From Caprella mutica (lineage: Eukaryota; Arthropoda; Malacostraca; Amphipoda; Caprellidae), in assembly GCA_947561585.1 (NCBI GenBank), contig CANNZV010000260.1, positions 124,001 to 188,000 of the forward strand: a stretch of DNA of 64,000 nucleotides. The letters are read 5' to 3'. Positions 48,784-60,000 of this stretch are shown here, in pieces (the first letter of the stretch is position 1; each line of letters opens with the position of its first letter). Under the pieces are notes generated by a model. That model was not told the DNA's origin and made no database searches. It worked only from the letters and a program-made list of their open reading frames with translations. Position numbers and translations under genes: made by a program.

Positions 48784-51700
48784 ATGGTTCGGAAAGTTTT
48801 GTCGCTATTCTTACTCGTCTCGGCAGTCATTGCCCATTCTCTGGCATCGCCTCTGCGCAACTTCACCCAGTTCGGCAAAGTTCTCTACATTCTTTTGGAC
48901 GGGTAAGAGAAAGATTTCTAAATCTGCAATCTAAATCTATCTATTCATTTGTTCAGTAGAAGAAATACCTATTTCGGTGTAGAAGCTTAATTCAATGAGT
49001 TGTTTGTGATTGTTTGTTGACTTGATGTTAATGACCTTTGTAATAACCAATAACTAATACCTAAAATATTTTTATCCCTACAATTTTGTAGGTATAAAAG
49101 TATCAATTACAAATAACTGAATAAAATTGAAACACTAAAGAGATACACGTATTTTCTGAGTGCACACAACACTTGTACCTCACAAGTTATTTAACAGTTC
49201 ATGTAAAACAGCGTGCTTTCATACTTTCCTACAAATAAGCATTATTATTGATAAATATATATTTTTCTCAAATGATCAAAACACCGATTGTTTTTTTTTT
49301 TTTGCATAAATATGTTGGCAAAGTTATTATATTACCATAAAATATATTAGAACATCTGGTGGTTATTTTAGTATTCTATATTAATTCTATATCTCTATTA
49401 ATAGAAAAATAACAAAGACACAATTTGCAGAAAGAAATAATAATCTAATTATACACGAAGAACGGCTGATAACTTCGTTCTTTGATTTTCATTCGCTGGC
49501 CCAGGCAAGAAGGATTTGTTCTGGGATATTAAGGGGATGGAAAATTTTGTATTAGAAAACTATCTACACATTTTCCCTCATAGCTTCGAGAATTTTAAGA
49601 TACAATATTCAACATAACTATTTCTTTTACAGCAAACCCACGTAGTAGACCAACCTCAATAGTAGACAAACTTTGTACACAAATTAGATTAATAGACCAA
49701 GATAATTTTGAAAATTTACTGGAAAAAACTTCGTACAAGACAAAACACAGTTTTTGTTGTCACCGGACAGTTATTCTAGCATAAATATTGGAAAGAATAT
49801 CATCAATTATAATACCAAGTTCGACCTAATGCTAAGATCGACATAATTTCATTTCAAATAATGTATTATATTTATTATTTACCTTTTTATGGGGAAAAAA
49901 ACATAAGTAAAATATTTTTTTTTGTGAATGGCTGATTCTGTACTTAGAGAAATGATATGAAAATTACATAAAATTAGATACAGAGATGACTATATGCTAA
50001 CTTTTTTAACGGATGGATTAATTGAAAAAGTATTATGTTAAATTTAATTTGAATAAAGTTGATTTAAATATCGTTTCTAAATGTTTCTTTACCATCAAAA
50101 TTATAACTTTTGTCTCTTTAATTTATTGATAAACAAATAGAACTCTCGAATTTTCAGTCAACCTTTCACATCTATAAAGGAAAATTGTGTTGTCTAGTCT
50201 TGTCTTACAAAATTAAAAAAGAAATTTTAATACTAGTCTAGACCAAGCTAGTCTGAAACGTAACTCTGTTCTAAAACGAGGGTTTATAGGTATATTTTAT
50301 TGAAAGATAAAAAAAATTATAAAAAAATTTCAGTATCACATATTGGCCATTTTAAGCACTCTAATTCACAATATGTTGATATCATTCCAGGTTTCGATAC
50401 GATTACGTAACAAACCAAAATGAAACTGCTTTACCTGGTTTTACAAAATTTCTTGAAAACGGCGTGAGAGCTGAATTCGTGAACCCAATGTACCCAACAC
50501 TGTCGTACCCATCATGGACAACACTCAGTACCGGTTTGTATCCTGAGAACCACGATATCATCGGTAACTATTTCTATGACCCGGAAGATGGCACAAAATT
50601 TTCAATGTACGATGATGAAGCTACAGCGATGAAAAAAGTAAGATTTCAATTATAACACTGATATGTAGTACAATATATGGTATAGAGAAAAAAATTAATG
50701 GTTTGTTATGTTCATACAGTGGTGGCATGCAGATCCTATATGGACTGCTGAAGCTGTAGTAAAAGCTACCCTTAATCCTTTGGGGAGATGCGATGTTCCT
50801 GATGATGATGTGCTGCCAGACACCTGCAAACATTATGTGATGATTCCAGGAGCAGAAATTTTTCAGACAAATATCGATAAAGCTCTGCAAAAATTTCAAG
50901 ATGGGTATGATCTAGTTCAGGTAAGAATTAGATCTACTCAAATCAAAAGAAAATAATACAAATGTTGTCAAATGATAATAATTGGTATTAGAGAATAATT
51001 TTTATACTTTGTTATGTTCAAACAGTCGTGGCTTGCAGAACCTATATGGACTACCGCCACTAAGGCTGGATTAAAAGCAGCACTCTACCTTTGGGGGAGA
51101 TGCGATGTTCCTTACGATGATGTGTTGCCAGACACTTGCGAACATTATTCGATGGTTATAGGAGCAGAGAGTTTTCGGGCAAACATTGATAAGGCTTTAC
51201 AAAAATTTCAAGATGGGTATGATCTGGTTCAGGTAAAGCAAAGCAATAGAAACTAAACAAATGATGTCAATTGATAGTAATTGGCTCTGCAAATCTAAGG
51301 TTTACACTGAGCACATAGACGACATTGGGCATAGAATTGGGCCGGAAACTGAGAATATGGAAGTAGCAGTTCAGGAATTTGACGAAATCATTCTGTATCT
51401 TTTGAACAGTCTTGAAGAATTGGGGCTTGATGATGAAGGTAGCAAATATATATGATAACGTGATATTCAAGAAATAGTATTTGGCAGTAAAGTAGAATTG
51501 GAATCGTCATTTTAAAGATTAATAATAAAGATTAATAATCTTTAAAAACGAGTATTGTCCATATATCATAATCATTTGGATAGAAATTTCATCGTATAAG
51601 AAGAAATCCATTCTTTCTTCTCAACTGCAGTGAACATTGTGATTGCAAGTGATCATGGCATGGCTAACACATCACCTGGTGACATCACAAGAACAGAAAT

Positions 51701-52516
51701 GGACGACTACCTGCCAGCTGGAGCTGAAGGTATCGAAAGTATTGCTGACGGGGGAGCCTTCATAAATATCAAAGTCATAGATGGCTATTTAGATCAGGTA
51801 ACTGATTTTTTCTTAATTTCTTTCCATCTTAATTATTGTACGTATATGTACATAGATAATACATCTGAAATATTCAGTACTGTATCTGATTTTTTATGGT
51901 ATGATTTAAAACATCATTTCATTATCTCGTCTTTTCTATAGGTATACACAGGACTACTTAGTATGCCTGGAGTTCGAGTTTTCAAAAAAGAAGATATTCC
52001 AGAATATTTTCACATCAAAGAGGCCAAATACTTACATGATATCGTTATTCTCACTGATATAGGTGAAGTATACATATACTTTTTTTGTCTAAAATAAAAA
52101 TAGAGACCCTTGCTTGCTTATGTAATAATTTTTTCTTTGAATTCCGTAGATAATTTCATACTGGCTTCTCGAAGTGAACCTCAATTTCCTATTCGGGATG
52201 ACGACTACATTTACTACGGTGCCCATGGCTATTCTCCAGACGAGATGAAAATGAAATCCATATTCTTTGCTCATGGACCAGGTAAAAAGAGTTAACTAAT
52301 AAAATATGACGAATTGAGTATAATATACATACCTTGATATATGTAATGATTTTTTCAGCTTTCAAGAAGGATTTAATTATTCATCCCATCAATATCGAAG
52401 ACATCTACCAGGTAGTCATGCACGCGATGAATGTTCAGGCGCAGCCAAACAACGGAACTTGGGAAAATGTGAAGGATGTGTTTGCCGATAGAACAACTGA
52501 ATTCTCAGAAGAATAA
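48784..52516 (+). CDS. Enpp6-like: ENPP6-like phosphodiesterase, copy 3, with duplicated exon 3
   Basis: Exons: 48784-48902, 50391-50637, then 50720-50920 (3a) and/or 51026-51232 (3b), then 51300-51438, 51631-51797, 51942-52062, 52150-52281, 52359-52516. With only 3b the protein has 429 residues, with only 3a 427, and with both 496. Signal peptide and catalytic residues match copy 2 (D39, S78, EHIDDIGH, SDHGM, AHGY). The predicted protein ends TTEFSEE with no GPI-type tail. Exon 3a has lost the TTATKAGLKAALYLW stretch in favour of a shorter, different segment. Exon 3b starts SWLAEP where the other copies read WW. Both keep the CDVP...DTC cysteine pair. Exon-intron similarity to copy 2 outside exon 3 is very high. 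The expected transcript carries one exon 3, which is inference. Confidence 0.88.
50720..51232 (+). other. Tandem exon 3a/3b pair with alternative splicing potential
   Basis: Both exons start and end between codons (phase 0-0), have consensus AG acceptors (50718-50719, 51024-51025) and GT donors (50921, 51233), and are open throughout. The intervening intron of 105 bases is long enough to splice, so nothing in the sequence forces exclusion of one exon. The 3' half and the downstream intron of 3a match copy 2 closely (GTAAGAATTAGATCTACTCA), showing the duplication arose inside this gene. Confidence 0.8.
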
Positions 52517-54282
52517 ACTAATAGTGGTCAAGACTGTATTAGACTCTATATTATATTATTGATATTATTCGTCAAGTTGTTTAATTTTATGTGTACCTAT
52601 GGAAGAATAAATTTGAAAATTCCAGCGTAAAGTTTCCAATCGTTGATAGCACAGTATAAAGATTAGATACTGTGTTGATAGCTACCTCTTGACTCTAGAG
52701 TCTAAAATATATTATTACTAAATGTTCTTTTTACATTTTAATATGTAATTTTTCGAAGAAATATAGAGATAAACTTTTTATTTATTTTTTGTTCTCTAGT
52801 TTTCATCAAATCTCGAAAAGTACTTTGAGTTTCACTGACCATTTTTGAATATGCATATAAAACATATTTTTCCGAGTGAATTATCGCGATTTTTATTCCG
52901 TATCTTACCATGTTTAAATGTAAATGTAGTGTTCTCATGATTAATAATTATAATTAATGTATAAATACAAATTGTAAAAATTATTAAATACAATTATTTT
53001 ATCTCCTTCTATTTGCTTCTTCTTAATAAATCTAAACTGTTGCAACATCTTGCTTCCTTATATTATATTATCATTTATTATTACTTAATAATTTCTCTTA
53101 AATAAGATCATTTAAAAAAAATATTACTTTTTACAATAATATCATTACTCAAATCAATGTATATTCATTAATTATTAATTGTATAGAATGGGAAATTTTA
53201 AGAGACCTTAATTGTGATAGTTTCAATCTAACAATTATTGTCCGACTGATGAAAATGCTCACAATTTTCGCAAATTAGTAATTGATAATAACTTTATTTC
53301 ACTTTTTTCATTGCTATTTACTTTTAATCATAGATACCGATACCAGTTACTTAGTAGTATTGAACTTCTGACTAGAACCAATTTATCCCTATAATTACCA
53401 CTTGGTAAGAATATTTTCGCTGGAACATAAAATGTAAACTGATAGTTAATTGATTAAATTCTTCATTATTTTATTTAAATAATATATTCTTGAAAAGGTT
53501 AGATGAACAAATTATTGGTAAAATTAATAATTCAATATAAATCTTATAATAATTATTAAACATTACAAAAAATCACTGTTCCGAGTTCTATTACACATTC
53601 ATAATTCATCGATTATAGAACAATAAAAACAAAACAAGAATTAACAAAACCCTTTAAGGTAAAAGATCATTGATATTTATTATTTTAAAAGGTTTTTTGT
53701 TGAAGTTTATGCAATTTTACCGAAGTTTTGGGGCAGTTATTTGTTTACCCTTCTTCCTTTCGTCGTATCTCATGCGTTATTATGCGTTTACCCTGTATTC
53801 TAGCACATTCACATTGAGTGTTGAATGTTTGGCATTCAGCGCAGAGTTAGGTCTTGAGCAGAAAACATCTCTTAGGAACCAGGTCTAAGGATGTGAGATT
53901 TCCTCGGTCTCTATTTTTTTGTCAACCTTTGTTATTGTTGAGAGAATAGACTTAAGATGTGGGCAATGTTTTCTTTAGCCTTACTTTAAGGTATTCTAAA
54001 CAAATAGGTTACACAGAGAGAACCAACAAAACTGGCACCCAACGGGGTGGGGGGGGGGTGGGCAAAAACAACTAATTCAACGTAAAGAATAGCAGAGGAA
54101 TTTGAGTATTGTAATGTCATGAAATAGCCATTACGTCATTATTAAGTCACTATAAAAACAGCCGATCTACCAGTTCCCAGGTATAGTAGCCGTTAAGATC
54201 ACATCTCTACTAATCACATGTAGTCTCCGCCGTTTAGTCTTATAAATTAGTCAAGCTGATAGCTCCTTATAATAAATAATTC
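52517..54282. other. 3' flank of ENPP6-like copy 3; no gene seen
   Basis: The first ~350 bases align with the flank of copy 2 and preserve the empty site of the foldback. The remainder is AT-rich without a recognisable exon. A G-run at 54044-54062 (GGGGTGGG and a longer run) could form a quadruplex. Confidence 0.4.
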
Positions 54283-55277
54283 GGTTCCCAGAAAGAAGCC
54301 CACAGGAAAAAAACCCACAGGAAAAATGCCTACAAGAAAAATGCCCACAAGGAAAAATGCCCACAAGGAAAAAAGCCCACAGGTATGAAAGCCCACAGGA
54401 AAAAAACCCACAACTACATAATTTTATAATACAGAAAAACATAATGGCAAAATACAGTTTTTTTAAATTTCTTTTATAAGGTTTAATGTCAGCTTTCAGC
54501 CATTTCAACTATTTCACCGACGTTAAAAATAATTTAAAAAAAAACTGGAAGAAGCAGTCAGAAAGGGAAGTAGCTCCATGAACAATGTCGCTTACCACCG
54601 TCAGTGACAAAGGTAATGGATGCAAACAAACTACTCCGTGAATGCAGTCATTTAACAAGGGATCTGACGAAAAGGGACAAACGAACCAGTGGTCGCACTC
54701 ATGAATGAAAGAGGAAAATGAAGAGGTGGTAGTAAATGAAGCTTATGAGCCTACCTAACACAAAAATCTAAGACCTCGTAGTTGAAGAGCATAAACTTAG
54801 CGCTATCCTCTAAAACTGCAAATAGCGTTAAAAAATTATTAATATGATAAAAAGAAAATATATAATCTTAATTACAACAGTTCGGAACCCAAGAGATACC
54901 ACTTCTTTCTCTTCCATTCACATCAAACAGCTTCAGGATAGAGCCCCTGGGGTAAAAATATAATTGAAATGGTAAAGTGAAAATCACGGATAATTTTCAT
55001 ATTTATATACTATAAAATTTAATTTCAACAAGTATACAATTAATCTTAGCGATGAAGACTTTCAAAATGAGACAAAAGGTGCAAGACTTAGAAAACAAAT
55101 TGAATATTCGTGCCTTTGTAAACTTAAGCCCTTATTTAAAACACCTTTATGTTTTTCTGCATTTTAAAAATTATGTAGTTGTGGGTTTTTTCCTTGTGGG
55201 CATTTTTCCCTGTGGGCATTTTTCCTGTGGGCATTTTTCCTGTGGGCTTTTTTCCTGTGGGCTTATTTCTGGTCACC
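54283..55277. mobile_element. Iteron foldback element 4
   Basis: Left array 54283-54410 and right array 55180-55277 carry inverted 15-16 base units (GGAAAAATGCCCACAA). The ends are GGTTCCCAGAAAGAAG on the left and, inwards from the right, GGTGACCAGAAATAAG. The paired arms extend further inwards (CATAATTTTATAATACAG with its partner near 55160). Flanks AAATAATTC and AATAAATTC match at seven of nine bases. Confidence 0.8.
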
Positions 55278-56160
55278 AATAAATTCATATAGAGCTAATC
55301 ATAAGACGTTTTATTGAGATTTGTCCCATACATTCTGTATAACAAATGTGGTAACTCTTGAAACCAGAGAATAGAGTTACACAAGCTTACAATTAATTAG
55401 AGTAATTATAAAGTAACTCGAATCGTTACTAGTTAAAGATGCCGAGGTTAACCCGAAGGGAACCGGCACCTTTACAGTATTTTGAGATGGAAGCTTTCAA
55501 CCCTTCACTGATAGGGGTTATAAAAAACTGTATAAAATGGAGTGAAGGATGATATGTTTATGAATTGAATAGAAATACTACCATAAAGAAAAAAAAAACA
55601 TTAATGATTTATAAGTAACTTGATGAAGAAGTTAGAATAGTGTCTCATATGGACAGCTGTCATTAAATTCATTGTTTCGTCCCGGATTTTCACATCTTGA
55701 TACTGATGATGAATAGACATCTTGCTATTCGAAAGCTTGAATCCTAGAATATCCTTCAACCTTGAGATTTTAATTACTCTTTTGAAAAGTTTGTACTTCG
55801 TCACATTTGAGATATTTTGTCTCATTACATCATTACTGTATCACTTTTTTTGAGTGATAAAACATTCAGGAAAAAATAAACGAAAATTTTTTGGTCTCTC
55901 GATCATCATCAAAAATTTGTATTTATAAATAAAACAACAATTCTAATTTTGAAAGCTTATATATTATATTATTTATACATTGATAAATTGAAAGCTTTTT
56001 CTTAATCATTAACGATTTGGTTTTTAACAAATTAAAGGTAATGCATAATAAAGTAGTTCATCAAAGGGGGAGTAAATGTTATTGGCAAAATAACAGACTA
56101 GTAACCTACTGCATGGGAAGAGATCAAAAGGGAAATTTTATGATATCAGTTACTGAATGC
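55278..56160. other. Intergenic, nothing coding seen
   Basis: AT-rich sequence. A diverged piece of the hairpin family at 1294-1409 lies at about 55730-55775. Confidence 0.35.
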
Positions 56161-56163
56161 ACA

Positions 56164-56378
56164 TAACAAACTTTAAGCATGATAAATACAACAAACTTTA
56201 AGCATGATAAATACAACAAACTTTAAGCATGATAAATACAACAAACTTTAAGCGCGATAAATACAACAAACTTTAAGCATGATAAATACAACAAACTTTA
56301 AGCACGATAAATACAACAAACTTTAAGCATGATAAATACAACAAACTTTAAGCGCGATAAATACAACAAACTTTAAAC
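56164..56378. repeat. 25-bp minisatellite, nine units
   Basis: Unit ACAACAAACTTTAAGC with ATGATAAAT. Alternating variants ATGATAA, GCGATAA and ACGATAA at one position suggest a two-unit higher order pattern in the right half. Confidence 0.9.
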
Positions 56379-56386
56379 CAATTTTC

Positions 56387-56584
56387 AAAGGCTTCTTCAC
56401 ATGTCAGGTTTCCGTACGGTCCGGCACTTCTCAGTGATTTTTATTACTGAGAGGAGCCGGTACTGTGTGAAAGTGTCCTTTGAAATTAAAGTAACGATAT
56501 ATCTTTTCACTGAGACTGAAGCACAGAGAGGAGACGGATCGGAGACGTATCGGACGGATCACTGACATGTGTGAAGAGGCCTTT
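56387..56584. mobile_element. Small MITE with TIR AAAGGCYTCTTCACAYATG
   Basis: The left end AAAGGCTTCTTCACATGTCAG pairs with the right-end complement AAAGGCCTCTTCACACATG. GC-rich internal words CCGTACGG and CGGATCGGAGACG recall hAT-type MITEs. I see no clean target duplication. Confidence 0.55.
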
Positions 56585-57044
56585 AATCACGAAAATAAAT
56601 ATGAATATTCAATGAGAATTTTATTCTGTTTTTATAAAAGAAAAAATAATTAGTTAACAGTAACTGAAAAGCAAAAACAACTCTAAAGTAAGATTGATAA
56701 ATATAATTACATATACTAATAGGATACACTCAAAGCTCAAACCATAGTATCTTAATACACTAATAATAAATAATAAAATGACAATATCTTAACTAATAAT
56801 AACTAAATAGATAGATGGCAATATCGTAACTACTAATAAATAGTTAGATATCTTATCGTTACTATTATAAGTACATCACATCACGTACACATCGCCTAAG
56901 TCAATTAATTTATTACGACTATTTTTCATACAAAGACGTAAAACCATAAGGGGGATGTCTATTGTCTATCAAAAATTTCCTCAAATTCTACGAGGCAATC
57001 AATATCAACTGTAGCGGTTACATCTACAAAAGTTATTCTTCATT

Positions 57045-60000
57045 TCAAACTCCAAAGGTAGAAAATAAAGGTCGTGAATGACCCGCTTCACTTTGGATGC
57101 TGTGACGACTCTGGGGCAAGATGCCATACTCTCTTTCACTCCGGATATCTGAAAGTAATTTCACAACGGAAAATTAGAAGATGTAAACAATATCAGAATA
57201 TATCCCATACAGAAAATAGAATTACTATCAGATAAGTAATTATTTAAATGCGATAATTAGAGATTAATATTTGAATTTGTTTCCTGTATAGTTTTCCTAT
57301 CAGAATATTCGAAGTTCAAAGTTTAATTTATTGAAGAAGTAACTTTGATATCCATATCGTTATCCAACCATAATAATAACTTTAACCAATAAACTATATG
57401 TAAATAATATGGGACTAAGTCAATTATTGATTCCTGGTCTTTTTATTCCGAGATTTTGCTCAATTTCAAGATCCTAAAAACGCGCAGCGCACTCTCGCAT
57501 ATAATAGCATGTAATTTTATGGAAAACTTTACTTAATTTTTTATTTAATTTAAAAGATTATAGGTTCCAAACGTTTGGCAGAATGTTTCAAATGCAAGTA
57601 AAATGAAAATACCAGTTTTGTAACTAACTCATGCAAACTTTATTAATTATGGATATTACCAAGTTATTATGTATAGCTCTTACTATCATATTTCAATGAA
57701 ATGGACCCATTAAAATATTGATTATCTACTCCATCACTGCTGGTTCTGCTCAATACCCTTCACGTGCCTTGCACACTCTTGAGATTGTCGCACATTTTCA
57801 ACGATTCGAAAAACGCAAAGGGCACTCTAGAGATCGTGTAAATCGTCAAATGGCGCTGAACATCTATAACATAATATATAATATAAATACACACCTTACA
57901 GTTGATTAGTTTGAAATAAAAATGGGCAATGAAAAACCTAACATGAAACTTAATCTAATCTAATATAATTTTCAAGATCTGTCTAGGTGTGTGTGTGTTC
58001 GTGTTATATACTCATAAACAGTTCGATCTAGAAACTTGGTAAGTTAAAACTTTTTAGAATGTTATGTCGAATTTAACGTGTTGAAAGCATTTTCCGAGAT
58101 TAGAACTGGTTTTCGAATTATTAATTTATGCTTTGATCAATTTTTTTCTTTAGGCCCGCCATCAATTTTTGATATTTTGTCTCTTTATATAGGTTAAAGA
58201 AGCCATTTTAAACGTTTTTCATGATAACCATATGTTGTAGAGACTCTTCGTTCTCAAGATATAGCGCAATAATATTAAGCTTCCGATATGTTAGGCTACA
58301 GCTTTGGGGGTCTGGGAAGGAAGGTTCAGGAGTTTTCAGAGACTGAAATCTCCAGCCTATGGTCCTGTGTACAGAACGCTATTGATTTGTTTTACGAAAT
58401 TTGAATGGGTTCTTGAATTATTCTGAATTTAAGTTTTAATGAAATAAATCTTTGTGTACATTGGAAATTTTAATATGGAAACTAGTCTACTCTTAAAGTC
58501 ATTACACTCTTCAGCCCCATTCAGTGCAAGCAATGAACGTGAGTGATCACTGATGCGCTTTTACACGTAGTGCCGTCCATCGCTTGCAGTATGTCATCCT
58601 CTGATTATAGCGAAAAGGTAGCACTGTGTTTAGTTGTATTAACAAGAGACAAAAAGCGCAAAAGAAGATCAATATGGACTAATGTTTTCTAATAAAAACC
58701 TTATTTTCTCTGAAAATATAGTATTTTCAGCTGAAACATTTAATATCATTAAATAATTAATGTTTATTTATCATAATAACTTTTCTATATTATTAAATAA
58801 TATGCATGGAACGAATCTATTATCCACAGTTTGATATTAATTATTGAAAATTGATTAAAACAGTTTTCTTGAGGAAAACAACGTTTGATTCATCACTGGT
58901 GACATTATACAAGAGCGATTATCAACATCACCGTTCTTTATCGCTACCGCTCGATCATGGGTCAAAAATCAAAACACTCTTGATATGAAACACGCAATAA
59001 AGGCTATTTTTGCTTGCAATGGGCGTGGCTTAGTGCCTCTCATAGGAATGACGACGGTGATGAATGCTTGATGAGTTTCAGTTTCTATTTCATTTTAGTT
59101 TCACTTACCGTTCTCATGGATAGGCTGTTCTGTTACTGCTGCAGTTCTGGATAATTCCTGTAGAGTGTCAATTTGGGAGTTGTCCTTTGATGAGGTAGGT
59201 AGAGCCTGCAACTCAAATGAAGGCTGAAACATGAAATATATTATTAGTGAAATAATTTCAACGAGTATACATTTCAATATATATTATAATCTTATAATGA
59301 AATTAAAGAAATAGGGCAGTTTATATAAAACACCTAGTTTTTATCATTTGTCCATTACCTGTAAGTTTTCGTTTTCGTTATGTGATGCAATCTCTGTGAA
59401 ACACAAAAAATGAGCTGAGTTGTTCATAATATAAAAACAATACTAGAAAAATTCATCCACGGAAAGTTCGTCCACGGAAAATTCGTCCGCGGAAAATTCG
59501 TCCGTTTTCTTAAATTAGGAATAGAAAGAAAGACATTATTGAGTGTTAACACCACATTACAGAGAATATATAGTATCCCAGAGCTATAGGGGGATATTAC
59601 GCGTGTCCCGGTAGGCTGTGACGTCACATGTCAACAATGGTGCGTACGTTTGTACGTACAGTACAAACAAAAAAAATGGCTGCAACACACCCAACTTTTG
59701 TTAAATAACGTTTTCGGTGATATATTTTTTAATTCCACATTACCGCATGCTATTATCCAATCTCTATAGTCATACGGACGAAAATTAAAAAATGACTGTT
59801 GATGAAATTGCTACTGGTCTTTTTACACCCAAAATAGTAACAAATTTTTATTCTTGAAGAAGACGATTTATTCAAAATAATTAGATCATTAGTCAGATCG
59901 GTCGCGTTGGTCGCCATCTTAATTCTCTATTCCACGTGACCCACAGCAATTCTGTTTACTATGACGTGACCTCTTGTTTACATACATGACGTCACAGCCT

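Noticed and set aside
54044..54062. G-quadruplex as a regulatory element
   Set aside because: The G-run is real, but there is no gene within a kilobase that it could clearly regulate; noted only in the flank entry.
55052..55282. 76-codon frame with a coiled-coil-like start and GHFSCGHFSCG repeats
   Set aside because: The C-terminal half is the iteron array of foldback element 4; no independent support.
58512..59035. Possible MITE with CAAGCAA / TTGCTTGC ends inside a receptor intron
   Set aside because: Only about 20 imperfect terminal bases pair and no target duplication was found; left unannotated.
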